Shown in pieces: positions 1 to 7,144 of a DNA stretch of 41,146 nt (the first letter of the stretch is position 1; each line of letters begins with the position of its first letter). The DNA is from Micromonospora coerulea (GTDB lineage Bacteria; Actinomycetota; Actinomycetes; Mycobacteriales; Micromonosporaceae), in NCBI RefSeq assembly GCF_016598485.1, contig NZ_JAEMUW010000037.1:1-41146 (forward strand), written 5' to 3'. The translations under genes and the position numbers were made by a program. The notes beneath the pieces are model-generated. The model did no database searches and was not told where the DNA came from. It was given only the letters and a program-made list of their open reading frames with translations.

Positions 1-1
1 T

Positions 2-32
2 AACGCCCTGATCATGCTCGGACGTGCTAGCG
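2..32 (+). repeat. Short dispersed repeat, copy A
   Basis: The block AACGCCCTGATCATG followed by TCG..., ending in TGCTAGCG, matches 10058-10088 with about four mismatches over 31 bases. In both copies the same ATG opens a short frame. Copy A lies at the window edge, so its left limit is unknown. Confidence 0.6.
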
Positions 33-139
33 ACTCGCCGCCGCCGCCGCCGCCGCCGCTGCTGCAGCATCGGCTCGCCACCCGCCACACCAAGATCACC
101 GAGTTTCTGGCCCATCACACCCAAGCCGAGCCCTCATGA
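14..139 (+). CDS. Short proline-run ORF, 41 codons, doubtful
   Basis: A small open frame starts at ATG 14 inside a short repeat shared with position 10058. It runs through a (CCG)n tract read as seven prolines and ends at TGA 137. The last part (HTKITEFLAHHTQAEPS) looks more like real protein than the start does. No Shine-Dalgarno sequence can be judged because the window begins here. It may be the fused 3' end of a lost gene. I cannot name a family, and it could be non-coding. Confidence 0.2.
   Translation: MLGRASDSPPPPPPPLLQHRLATRHTKITEFLAHHTQAEPS
38..58. repeat. (CCG)n trinucleotide tract
   Basis: Seven perfect CCG units lie at 38-58, followed by CTGCTG. Such tracts can slip in replication. 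Here it would only change the length of a proline run in the doubtful ORF at 14-139. Confidence 0.8.
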
Positions 140-197
140 AATACCGCGACCCGTTACCCAGCATCGACACCGCCAGGCGGCGGTCTTCACGTGTCGG

Positions 198-2906
198 TCA
201 CAGGTCGAGCGGGAGAGCGGTGAGCTCGGCGCGGGAGCTGACGCCCAGTTTGGAGTAGCAGTTTCTCAAGTGAAAGTCGACGGTGCGTGGACTGACGAAC
301 AGCTGCGCGGCCACGTTCCGGTTCGACAGGCCCTGCCGGACCAGGGCGGCGACCTGGCGTTCCTGCGGGGTCAGCTCGTTTGCGGTGGTGACGTCGCGGC
401 GGCGGGCGGTTTCCCCGGAGGCGCGTAGCTCCTGCGCGGCCCGCTCTGCCCACGGGGTGGCGCCGAGGTCCTCGAACAGCGCCAGCGCGGTGCGCAGGTG
501 CTCGCGGGCGTCGACCCGGCGGCGGGCGCGGCGCAGGTGTTCGCCGAAGGCCAGGTGGGTGCGGGCCCGGTCGGGCAGCCGCGGCGAGTCGGCGTGCGCG
601 GCGAGTGCCCTCTGGAAGTGGGTCTCGGCGCCGTCGCCGGTGAGCAGGGCGCGGCCGTGCTCGACGATAGCGATCGCGGCCGGCAGACCGGTGCCAGCGG
701 CGAAATGCTCCAGCTCGGCCAGCCAGGTGCGGGCGAGGTCGGGGCGGTCGCCGCGGACGGCGGCGTCGAACAGGTCGAGGGAGGCCAGGCGGCGCCACGC
801 CGGCCCTTCGATCTGCTCGAGGTGGTGCAGCGCGGTCGCTGGCTGCGCGGCCGCGCGCAGTCCGCGGGCCCAGTGCGTCAGGTCGGCGACGAGTCCGTCG
901 GTGATGCCGATCGGGTGTTTGTCCCGGATCTCGGTGACCCGATCCAGGTGGCAGTCGGCGGCGTCGTCTCCGCGCAGCGCCGCGACCAGGGCGAGTTGCG
1001 CGGTGGGCAGCGCGGTCAGCCCCGGGTGGCCGGTGTCGGCGGTCAGCGGCAGCGCTTCGGCGGCGGCACTGGCGGCCTTCGACCAGGCGCCGGTCGCGAT
1101 CTGGAAGTGGACACCGCGGGTGAGGGCGTGCTCAACCATGTTCAGCGCGCCGGCGCGGCGGGCGGCGGTCAGCTGCTGTTCGTGCAGCCGCAGTCCGCGC
1201 TCGTCGTCGTCTATCAGCATCGCGGCGATGCCCAGGTTGGGCTGCAGCATGTGGTCGTCGACCGGGTCGGCGTCGGTGAGGAGGAACGCGCACCCGAAGG
1301 ATTCCGCGGCGGCCGCCCAGTCGCTGCGGGCGGCGGCGCCGAACCCTTGCAGCAGGGCCCAGGCGGCCTGCACCCGGGGCGGCGCGTCCGGTGCCGGCTC
1401 GGCCACCAGCGCGGTCGGGTTCACCGGGCGCGGGGATCGGGCGCCGAACGCCGCCAGCGACGCGGCGAGCATCGCCAGCTGGGCCGTCAGCGCCGCGTCC
1501 ACGGCGGCGGCGACCTCGGCGGCCTGCAGGATGAGGTCGTAGCCGTCGTGCAGCGAGCGGGTGTTCCATTCGATCTGTCCCTGCAGCGCGAGCAGCTGCG
1601 CCCGCAGCAGCGGATGGGTCACGTCTGCCGCGGCGGCCTGGGCGAGTGCCGAGGCGCGCGACGGGTGCGCGCCCAGCCAGGCCGAGGACGCGGCCAGGTA
1701 CATCCGCCGGCCGCGGGCCTCACCGCCGGCGGTGAGCTCGGCGGCGCGGGCCCACGCGGCGGCCGCCGCCTCGTGGCCACCGCGGGTCGCGGCGCGCTCG
1801 GCGACCCCGTCGAGGGCGGCGACGACGTCCTCGTCGGGACGGTCGGCGGCGGCGGCCATGTGCCAGGCCCGCCGCTCGGGGTCGCCGGTCAGCACGTCGG
1901 CGAGCACACGGTGCGCGGCGCGGCGCTGCGCACTGGTGGCCGCCCGGTAGACCGCCGAGCGCACCAGCGGGTGGTAGAGGGCGACCGCCTCGCCGTCCAC
2001 GCGCAGCAACCCGGACCGCTCCACCGCATCCAGGGCGGTTTCAGCGGCGTCGAGGCGCTCGGCGGCGTCGCGGACCACGGTCAGGCGGGCGGTGTCGTCG
2101 GTCGCGGCGACCAGCAGGAACCGCTGCGCGGGCTCGTCGAGGCGGCGGTAGCGGTCGAGGAAAGCTCGCTCGACGCCGCCGGTCAGCGGCAGCGGGGTGG
2201 GCAGCGACGCCCGGCCGGCCAGCTGGTCGGCGGTGAGCACCCCGGCCAGCTCGACCAGCGCGAGCGGGTTGCCGCCGGTGCCTGCGACCAGCTGGTCGCA
2301 GACCCTCGGGTCGATGTCGATCCCGGCGCGGGCGGACAGCAGCGCGTCGGCGTCGGCGCCGGTCACCCCGCCGAGCACGACGGTGGGCAGGTCCCCGGCG
2401 TCGAAGCGGCGGGCATCGCCGTCGCGGGCGGCAAACAGCAGCGCCACGCGCTCGGCCTGCAGCCGGCGGGCGGCGAACAGCAGCGCCGCAGCCGATGCGT
2501 CGTCGAGCCAGTGCGCGTCGTCGACGACGACCAGCAGCGGCGCCTGTTCGGCGGCGTCGGCGAGCAGGCTCAGCGTGCCGAGGAACGCTAGGAAGCGGTC
2601 GCCCTCGCCCTCGGCCTCTCCCATCGCGCGCAGCGCCGCGGCCTGCGGCACCGGCAGGGCGTCGATGCGGGTGCGCAGCGGCCACAGCAGCCGTTGCAGC
2701 GCGGCGAAGGCCAGCGGCGATTCGGACTCCACGCCGGAGGTGCGTAGCACCCGCAGGTCCGACGCGGTTGCCAGCGCGTCGGCCAGCAGCGTCGACTTGC
2801 CGACCCCGGCGACGCCGCGCACCACCAGCGCGCCGCCGCTGCCGGTGCGGGCGGCGTCGAGCAGGGCGGCGGTCGCCGCGCGTTCGGGGTCCCGTCCGGC
2901 CAACAT
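198..2906 (-). CDS. LAL-type LuxR family transcriptional regulator (AAA+ ATPase, TPR-like middle, HTH)
   Basis: A 902-residue cytoplasmic regulator of the LAL (large ATP-binding LuxR) type. An N-terminal ATPase has Walker A GVAGVGKS at residues 31-38 and a Walker B-like strand ending in VVDDAH near 125-132. A long alanine-rich helical middle is consistent with TPR-like repeats. A C-terminal LuxR helix-turn-helix occupies about 845-902, with GLSNRNVAAQLFVSPRTV as its core. The length is normal for the family. The ATG at 2906 is the natural start because the ATPase begins about 25 residues later, although its Shine-Dalgarno is weak. It is transcribed away from the copper-type island, and no target gene is obvious next to it. 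LAL proteins typically activate sugar-use or secondary-metabolite operons; which one here is unknown. Confidence 0.9.
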   Translation of the reverse strand: MLAGRDPERAATAALLDAARTGSGGALVVRGVAGVGKSTLLADALATASDLRVLRTSGVESESPLAFAALQRLLWPLRTRIDALPVPQAAALRAMGEAEGEGDRFLAFLGTLSLLADAAEQAPLLVVVDDAHWLDDASAAALLFAARRLQAERVALLFAARDGDARRFDAGDLPTVVLGGVTGADADALLSARAGIDIDPRVCDQLVAGTGGNPLALVELAGVLTADQLAGRASLPTPLPLTGGVERAFLDRYRRLDEPAQRFLLVAATDDTARLTVVRDAAERLDAAETALDAVERSGLLRVDGEAVALYHPLVRSAVYRAATSAQRRAAHRVLADVLTGDPERRAWHMAAAADRPDEDVVAALDGVAERAATRGGHEAAAAAWARAAELTAGGEARGRRMYLAASSAWLGAHPSRASALAQAAAADVTHPLLRAQLLALQGQIEWNTRSLHDGYDLILQAAEVAAAVDAALTAQLAMLAASLAAFGARSPRPVNPTALVAEPAPDAPPRVQAAWALLQGFGAAARSDWAAAAESFGCAFLLTDADPVDDHMLQPNLGIAAMLIDDDERGLRLHEQQLTAARRAGALNMVEHALTRGVHFQIATGAWSKAASAAAEALPLTADTGHPGLTALPTAQLALVAALRGDDAADCHLDRVTEIRDKHPIGITDGLVADLTHWARGLRAAAQPATALHHLEQIEGPAWRRLASLDLFDAAVRGDRPDLARTWLAELEHFAAGTGLPAAIAIVEHGRALLTGDGAETHFQRALAAHADSPRLPDRARTHLAFGEHLRRARRRVDAREHLRTALALFEDLGATPWAERAAQELRASGETARRRDVTTANELTPQERQVAALVRQGLSNRNVAAQLFVSPRTVDFHLRNCYSKLGVSSRAELTALPLDL

Positions 2907-3242
2907 GAGTCCGACGGTACCGAGCGCGCGGGGCAGGTCCCGGATCAGGACCCGGCGAAATCACCGGCGTGAGTGATCATGCCGGCGGCGAACGTGGCAG
3001 CCGGCCACCACCCCCGCTTCCGAGTGGGAGCCATGTCGGCCGACCTCGCCGCCGAACCGGCGGCCCCCGCCCACGGGCACCAGTCGCCGCATGCGCCCGT
3101 GGCGCACAGCTCGGTTGCTACGGCGCCCGCACCGTGATCCTCGGCGGCCTGGTCGCCATGGCCGTACGCGTCCTTGCCGCCCTGTTCGTCCTCACCGCGC
3201 TCGCCGTGCCCGGTGGCAAGCCCAGTGCCGCCGTCACCGGCC
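2907..3242. other. Intergenic stretch with a weak signal-peptide-like frame
   Basis: No confident gene is present. A plus-strand frame from ATG 3158 reads MAVRVLAALFVLTALAVPGG, which resembles a signal peptide, but it then becomes low-complexity through the inverted repeat at 3243-3314. The part after about 3187 is repeated upstream of the second HMA gene (from about 4764), so it belongs to the duplicated unit. It may be the 3' remnant of a lost gene or a leader. Confidence 0.4.
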
Positions 3243-3314
3243 ACGGCACGGGCACGGGGCGCACCGTCACTGACCGAGCCGATCCCGGGACGGTGCGCCC
3301 CGTGCCCGTGCCGT
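3243..3314. repeat. Perfect 26-bp inverted repeat (hairpin) upstream of HMA copy 1
   Basis: The left arm is 3243-3268 (begins ACGGCACGGGCAC), the loop is 3269-3288 (20 nt), and the right arm is 3289-3314 (begins GACGGTGCGCC). I checked the 26 base pairs by eye and all match. It lies about 95 bp ahead of the TTG start at 3410. There is no T-run after it. It could act as a terminator, a leader structure or a protein site. Confidence 0.9.
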
Positions 3315-3409
3315 CGGAAAACCCGGCGATTTTCCCGGTGAGACGCACCCACCCCCGCGCCGACCCTTGTACCTGACCGCACCAGCATCAGCACCTCAAG
3401 GAGTTGCCC

Positions 3410-3631
3410 TTGCAGCCCAGCACCTTCATCGGTTCGACCACCTTCGAGGTCGAGGGCATGACCTGCGCGCATTGCCAGCGTCCGGTCACCGAGCAGATCG
3501 CCGCCGTCGACAGCGTCGGCTCCGTCAACGTCGATCTGGCCGCCGGGACCGTCACCGTCACCGCCTCTCGCCCCGTCGACCGCGCCGACATCGCCGCCGT
3601 CGACGAGGCGGGCTACGTCCTCGCCCCGTGA
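3410..3631 (+). CDS. Heavy-metal-associated (HMA) domain copper chaperone-like protein, copy 1
   Basis: A 73-residue single HMA domain with the metal-binding motif GMTCAHC near residues 16-22 and the usual small ferredoxin-like fold pattern. Proteins of this CopZ type pass Cu(I) to a P-type ATPase or a repressor in the cytoplasm. I place the start at TTG 3410 because AAGGAG at 3398-3403 sits 6 nt upstream and because it aligns with ATG 4948 of the second copy; TTG 3404 has no spacing. Compared with copy 2 it lacks one Ala codon in DIAAAVDEAGY, a helix region, and has Gln instead of Val after the CxxC. It may be a weaker or decaying paralogue. The copper specificity is inferred from the motif and from the ATPase remnant at 6363. 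Confidence 0.8.
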   Translation: MQPSTFIGSTTFEVEGMTCAHCQRPVTEQIAAVDSVGSVNVDLAAGTVTVTASRPVDRADIAAVDEAGYVLAP

Positions 3632-3666
3632 CACCGTCCATCCCTCACGCAACCTGGAGGCCTGCC

Positions 3667-4419
3667 GTGTCCAGCACATTTCCCGCCCTCAGCGCCACCC
3701 CCGCGCACACCGAACCCCTGGCGCGTCGCACGTCGCTGCGCCTGTCCGCCACGCTGCTGCTCGTGGGACAACTCCTGTACATCGTGGTCACCCAGTTCCA
3801 CGCCGCTGGGGACGCTAATAACCACTCCGCCGTGTTCGCCGAGTACGCCGGCAGCGGGATCTGGACAACCGTGCACCTCGGCCAGTTCGCGGGCATGGCG
3901 ATCTTCCTCGCAGGGTTGCTCGCCCTGTTCTTCGCCCTGGACGTTCAGGCTGGAACGGCGAGATGGGCGGGTCGATTCGGTGCCGCTTCGGCGGTGGCGA
4001 CGCTGGCGCTGTACGGCGTCCTCCAGGCGGTTGACGGGGTCGCCCTCAAGCAGGCCGTGAACGCGTGGGCGAGCGCCCCGGACGCCGAGAAGGCGGCGCA
4101 CTTCGCGAGCGCCGAGGCAATCCGCTGGCTCGAGTGGGGGGTGAGAAGCTACCAAAACTTCGCACTGGGCCTCGCTTTGCTCCTGCTCGCAGCCGCAGTC
4201 ATGCAGACGGCATGGCTCCCGCGGCCGTTAGCCCACCTGATGGGGCTTTCCGGCCTCACCTACCTGGTGCAGGGCTGGGTAGTCGGCTCCGCAGGTTTCT
4301 CGCAAACGGAGACGATCGCAATCGTGCTGGCCTTCGTCCTGGACGTAGCGTGGATGATCTGGCTGGTCGTGGTCGCCTGGCGGATTCAGGATTCGCAGGC
4401 CCCGTCGCCTGGCCGATGA
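3667..4419 (+). CDS. Multi-pass membrane protein, DUF4386-like, unknown function
   Basis: A 250-residue integral membrane protein with about six hydrophobic segments: near residues 30-47, 72-92, 102-120, 160-180, 190-208 and 215-235. The start GTG 3667 has GGAGG at 3655-3659 upstream. The open frame extends further upstream, but that part overlaps the HMA gene in another frame and is rejected. The general layout recalls DUF4386-type proteins, but I cannot confirm this. A rare in-frame TTA leucine codon lies at 4228-4230. It sits 35 bp behind the HMA gene and is probably cotranscribed with it. No transport motif is visible. Confidence 0.7.
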   Translation: MSSTFPALSATPAHTEPLARRTSLRLSATLLLVGQLLYIVVTQFHAAGDANNHSAVFAEYAGSGIWTTVHLGQFAGMAIFLAGLLALFFALDVQAGTARWAGRFGAASAVATLALYGVLQAVDGVALKQAVNAWASAPDAEKAAHFASAEAIRWLEWGVRSYQNFALGLALLLLAAAVMQTAWLPRPLAHLMGLSGLTYLVQGWVVGSAGFSQTETIAIVLAFVLDVAWMIWLVVVAWRIQDSQAPSPGR

Positions 4420-4523
4420 AGCCAGGGCCCGCGCGGCGCTGGTCACCTTCGGCATCGCCGGCGATCGCGCCGACACGAAGGCGACGATCGGCCCCATCGA
4501 GGACATGGCATCCGTGGGCTGAG
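4404..4523 (+). pseudogene. Possible 3' gene fragment (unknown)
   Basis: Overlapping the end of the membrane gene in another frame, a stretch reads DEARARAALVTFGIAGDRA and on to a TGA at 4521, with protein-like composition but no start codon or ribosome-binding site. It may be the tail of a lost gene. The family is not recognised. Confidence 0.25.
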
Positions 4524-4555
4524 CCCCCACCCAGCCTTCGACCAGCCGCGGACCG

Positions 4556-4586
4556 CGGTGGCCGCCCCACCTGGGCGGCCACCGCG
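4556..4586 (+). terminator. Strong hairpin, probable terminator
   Basis: A perfect 12-bp stem: 4556-4567 (GCGGTGGCCGCC) pairs with 4575-4586 across a 7-nt loop. It lies about 135 bp after the membrane-protein gene and ahead of the second HMA unit. There is no U-tract, which is common for actinobacterial terminators. Confidence 0.6.
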
Positions 4587-4763
4587 ACGCCGGACCCCCC
4601 GGCTCAGCACCTGCGAACGCTCAGAACGACCATGCCCGAGGCAGCTCGGTTGCCTCGCCACCCCTTCCATGAGAAGCCGAGCACGTCCATGCCCATCGCT
4701 GCCCGACCCCCGCGCCCGGCCAACCCGACCAAGTCAGCGGTCGAAGGCCAGCCGCCCCCCATC
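4587..4763. other. Intergenic stretch, nothing recognised
   Basis: Open frames exist here only because of the high GC. None has a ribosome-binding site or recognisable protein. The stretch separates the terminator from the duplicated leader of HMA copy 2. Confidence 0.4.
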
Positions 4764-5181
4764 CTCACCCCGCTCGCCGTGCTCGCTGGCAAGCCCGGCA
4801 CCGGCGCCAGCGGCCACGGTCCCGGCGGGCAGGGCCACTGACCTGGCCGATCCCGGCGAAAACCCGGCCATTTCCCCGGTGAGACGCACCCACCCCCGCG
4901 CCGACTCTTCTACCTGACCGCACCACCAGCACCTCGAGGAGTTCCCCATGCTCTCCGGCACGCCCCGCACCTTCATCGGCTCGACCACGTTCGAAGTCAC
5001 CGGCATGACCTGCGCGCATTGCGTCCGCTCCGTCACCGAGAAGATCTCGAGTGTCTCCGGCGTCGAGTCCGTCACCGTCGACCTGGCCACCGGCAACGTC
5101 ACCGTCACCGCCTCCCAGCCAGTCGACCGCGCCGACATCGCCGCCGCAGTCGACGAGGCCGGATACCCCCTCGTCCCGTAA
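4764..5181 (+). repeat. Copy 2 of duplicated leader plus HMA gene unit
   Basis: This is the diverged counterpart of 3187-3631. It lacks the 26-bp right arm found in copy 1: the shared GATCCCGG is followed directly by CGAAAACCCGG. The HMA gene inside it appears intact. Confidence 0.85.
4948..5181 (+). CDS. Heavy-metal-associated (HMA) domain copper chaperone-like protein, copy 2
   Basis: A 77-residue single HMA domain with GMTCAHC near residues 20-26 and the closing VDEAGYPLVP typical of CopZ-type chaperones, which carry Cu(I) in the cytoplasm. The ATG at 4948 follows GAGGAG at about 4935-4940. It is very similar to the gene at 3410, especially across STTFEV.GMTCAHC and the VTVTAS.PVDRADIAA stretch, so the two arose by duplication. 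The next gene, a membrane protein, starts 26 bp downstream. This copy looks intact and is the better candidate for a working chaperone. Confidence 0.85.
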   Translation: MLSGTPRTFIGSTTFEVTGMTCAHCVRSVTEKISSVSGVESVTVDLATGNVTVTASQPVDRADIAAAVDEAGYPLVP

Positions 5182-5207
5182 CCCACGCCCATCCCTGGAG
5201 ACATGCC

Positions 5208-5663
5208 ATGCACAGCCAACCCGGCACCCCAAGCACAGCCCCCGCGCCCACCGACGCCATGGCGCACAACGACCACCGCCTGAGCGCCAAGAAGTTCGCC
5301 CGGCACTTCGCCGAGATGGTCGTGGCGATGGCCGTCGGCATGGTGGTCCTGCACCCGGTGTGGATGTTCGTCCTCGACGCCCTCGGCGCCGCCGCACTGA
5401 TGCACAACCCGTACACCGGCGCGCTGATCATGGCGACGAACATGACGGTGGCCATGTCCGCGTGGATGAAGTTCCGCGGCCACCGCTGGCGGCCCATCGC
5501 TGAGATGGGCGCGGCCATGTACGTGCCCTTCCTGGTGCTGTTCGTGCCACTGACACTCGAGCTCATCGACACCGGCACCCTGATGCTGTGGGGCCATCTG
5601 CTCATGCTCCCGGCGATGGCCGCGGCCATGCTGCTACGCCCGCACGACTACGCCCACTGCTGA
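5208..5663 (+). CDS. Small integral membrane protein next to HMA gene
   Basis: A 151-residue protein with a polar N-terminal 30 residues followed by four hydrophobic segments, near residues 38-58, 68-85, 100-120 and 126-143. It has many methionines (AEMVVAMAVGMVV, LIMATNMTVAMSAWM, LMLWGHLLMLPAMAAAMLL) and several histidines. Methionine-rich membrane segments are compatible with copper handling, but this is inference. The start ATG 5208 has TGGAG at 5196-5200; ATG 5203 is in another frame. It follows the HMA gene by 26 bp, suggesting one operon. No known family is assigned. Confidence 0.7.
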   Translation: MHSQPGTPSTAPAPTDAMAHNDHRLSAKKFARHFAEMVVAMAVGMVVLHPVWMFVLDALGAAALMHNPYTGALIMATNMTVAMSAWMKFRGHRWRPIAEMGAAMYVPFLVLFVPLTLELIDTGTLMLWGHLLMLPAMAAAMLLRPHDYAHC

Positions 5664-5789
5664 CGCCCCCGCCCGGCGACGTCGGTGACACCTGCAGCGT
5701 CGCGTAAACCCGACCGCGGCGGCGGTAGCCGTCCTGCCCGCTCCCGCCGACGTGTCCGCCCCCACCCCACCCCACGACAGGAGCCCGCG

Positions 5790-6263
5790 ATGACCGAGGT
5801 CACGATCCGTCGGGCCACGCCGGATGACGCCGCCGACGTGGCCACGATGGTCCGCGAGATCGCCGCCCACGAGGGCCAGGCGGCGCAGGTACACGTTACC
5901 GATGAGCAGTGGCGCGCCCTGCTCGCACGCCCCGAGGTGATCGTCCTGCTGGCCGAGCGCTGCGGCCGGGCGGTCGGCTACGTCTCCTCCGTCCGCCAAC
6001 TGCACCTGTGGACCGGCGGTGAGATGCTCAACCTCGACGACCTCTACGTCCGCCCCGGGCACCGCGACGCCGGCGTCGGCCGGCAGCTCATGGCCGCCCT
6101 CGCCGCACTGGCCGCACCCGCGCAACTACTCATCCGCTGGGGCATGGAGGTCGACAACGTCGACGCGCAGCGCTTCTACCACCGCCTCGGCGCCACCCTG
6201 CGACCCAAGATCCTCGCGGTCTGGCCCCCGAGCGCGTACGCCGACCTGGCCACCGGCCACTGA
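5790..6263 (+). CDS. GNAT family N-acetyltransferase
   Basis: A 157-residue GCN5-related acetyltransferase, which would transfer an acetyl group from acetyl-CoA to an amine on an unknown small molecule or protein. The N-terminus reads VTIRRATPDDAADVATMV, a classic GNAT start. Motif A for CoA pyrophosphate binding is around GHRDAGVGRQLM near residues 90-101, preceded by the DDLYVRP strand. A late FYHRLGA matches the usual helix after the splayed strand. ATG 5790 has CAGGAG at 5778-5783. It follows the small membrane protein by 126 bp and precedes a hairpin terminator. The substrate cannot be read from the sequence. Confidence 0.9.
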   Translation: MTEVTIRRATPDDAADVATMVREIAAHEGQAAQVHVTDEQWRALLARPEVIVLLAERCGRAVGYVSSVRQLHLWTGGEMLNLDDLYVRPGHRDAGVGRQLMAALAALAAPAQLLIRWGMEVDNVDAQRFYHRLGATLRPKILAVWPPSAYADLATGH

Positions 6264-6264
6264 C

Positions 6265-6305
6265 CCCGGCCGCGAACCTGGCGAAATCGCCGGTTCGGGG
6301 CCGGT
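6265..6305 (+). terminator. Hairpin terminator after GNAT gene
   Basis: A long imperfect stem: the CCGGCCGCGAACC side pairs with GGTTCGGGGCCGG, with an inner GGCG-AAAT-CGCC. It starts two bases after the GNAT stop codon, an ordinary position for an intrinsic terminator. Confidence 0.65.
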
Positions 6306-6362
6306 CCCCGCCCCCGAACAATCAGCCATAGCCCCCGTACCCGGCCCGAACAGGAGACCGCA

Positions 6363-6564
6363 ATGACCATCACCGCGTCGACCGCCGCCGCGGCGACCGC
6401 CAGCTGCACCCTCGATCGGCAGCATGACATGCACCTCATGTGTCGGCCGGGTGGAGAAGACGCTTCGCCGCGTCGGCGGGATGACAGCCGCGGAGGTCGA
6501 CCTGGCCACCGAGGTCGCCACCGTCCGCTCTGACCCGGCACAGGCGGCGGCGACAGAACGGGCG
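6363..6564 (+). pseudogene. Frameshifted N-terminal stump of a copper P-type ATPase
   Basis: ATG 6363 has AACAGGAG upstream and opens a frame (MTITASTAAAATASCTLD) typical of the start of CopA-like ATPases. The HMA motif (IGSMTCTSCVGRVEKTLRRV) follows in the next frame, so a single-base change near 6414-6418 breaks the gene. The second frame continues with VDLATEVATVRSDP as in an HMA domain, then loses resemblance after about 6560. The membrane, phosphorylation (DKTGT) and ATP-binding regions are absent from the window. It was presumably the exporter partner of the HMA chaperones at 3410 and 4948. If the frameshift is a sequencing error the fragment is still truncated. Confidence 0.75.
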
Positions 6565-6668
6565 TGTGAACAGTTCGGCCGGTGCGGTACACCCCCAAGT
6601 GGCCGGCCCTATGCCGTAGACGTCAACGCCTGGTTGGCTACATCCCAGGCGCGTGAGCGGGCGACGGC

Positions 6669-7016
6669 TCAGCGATTGTTGTATGCCTCGATCACGGAGA
6701 CGGGGATCCGGCCCCGCTCAGACACCTCGTAGCCGTTCTTCGCTGCCCACTCCCGGACTGCCTGATTGTGGCTGCGGGCGACGCGAGTAGTCGCGGGAGG
6801 CGCAGCCCGACGGTTGGTGCTGCCCGTCGCAATGCCTCCTCGTCCGACGCGCCGAGCGGCGCCGATGTAGGCGTCCAACGCCTTGCGGAGTTTCCCCGCG
6901 TTCTGATCGGAGAGGTCGATCGCGTACGACGCGCCGTCGAGGCTGAACTCCACGGTCCGGTCTGCGGTGCTGCCGTCGAGGTCGTCGGTCAGCATCGTGA
7001 TTACCTTACGAGCCAT
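6669..7016 (-). CDS. lsr2: Lsr2 family nucleoid-associated protein
   Basis: A 115-residue histone-like protein close to the usual Lsr2 length of about 112. The N-terminal domain (MARKVITMLTDDLDGSTADR, then the strand TVEFSLDGASYAIDLS) dimerises, and the C-terminal domain (residues about 75-115) binds the AT-rich minor groove through an RGR motif seen here in SERGRIPVSVIEAYNN. Lsr2 bridges DNA and silences AT-rich, often horizontally acquired genes. ATG 7016 has AAGGAG (reverse strand, 7025-7030) with good spacing. Actinomycetes often carry more than one copy; this one sits in accessory DNA beside the copper remnants, so it may be a secondary paralogue. Confidence 0.93.
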   Translation of the reverse strand: MARKVITMLTDDLDGSTADRTVEFSLDGASYAIDLSDQNAGKLRKALDAYIGAARRVGRGGIATGSTNRRAAPPATTRVARSHNQAVREWAAKNGYEVSERGRIPVSVIEAYNNR

Positions 7017-7144
7017 GGCGGTAACTCCTTGCTCGTGTATGTCCGGCTGTCGTCATTGACGTTGAAGAGGATATGCATCGACGCCCGAGGCGTGATGCTG
7101 CCGCCCTATGAACGAATGACGGTCGTGCGGGACGATGGTCAGCG

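Larger units (their letters stand above)
3187..3631 (+). repeat. Copy 1 of duplicated leader plus HMA gene unit
   Basis: This segment aligns with 4764-5181. Shared stretches include the block reading GTGAGACGCACCCACCC just before each gene, the following GACCGCACCA, the AGGAGTT ribosome-binding region and most of the HMA coding sequence. The copies have diverged. Copy 1 carries an extra 26-bp arm at 3289-3314 that forms a perfect inverted repeat, starts its gene with TTG rather than ATG, and lacks one alanine codon near the gene's end. Confidence 0.85.

Noticed and set aside
187..2976. Long open frames on both strands overlapping the first LAL regulator, including a 697-codon plus-strand frame
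   Set aside because: They are products of high GC in other frames. They have no motifs, while the 902-residue LAL frame has complete Walker and LuxR domains.
2945..3679. A 244-codon minus-strand frame over the first HMA gene
   Set aside because: It is repetitive Gly/Asp/His sequence created by the complement of low-complexity coding and the inverted repeat. It has no start signal.
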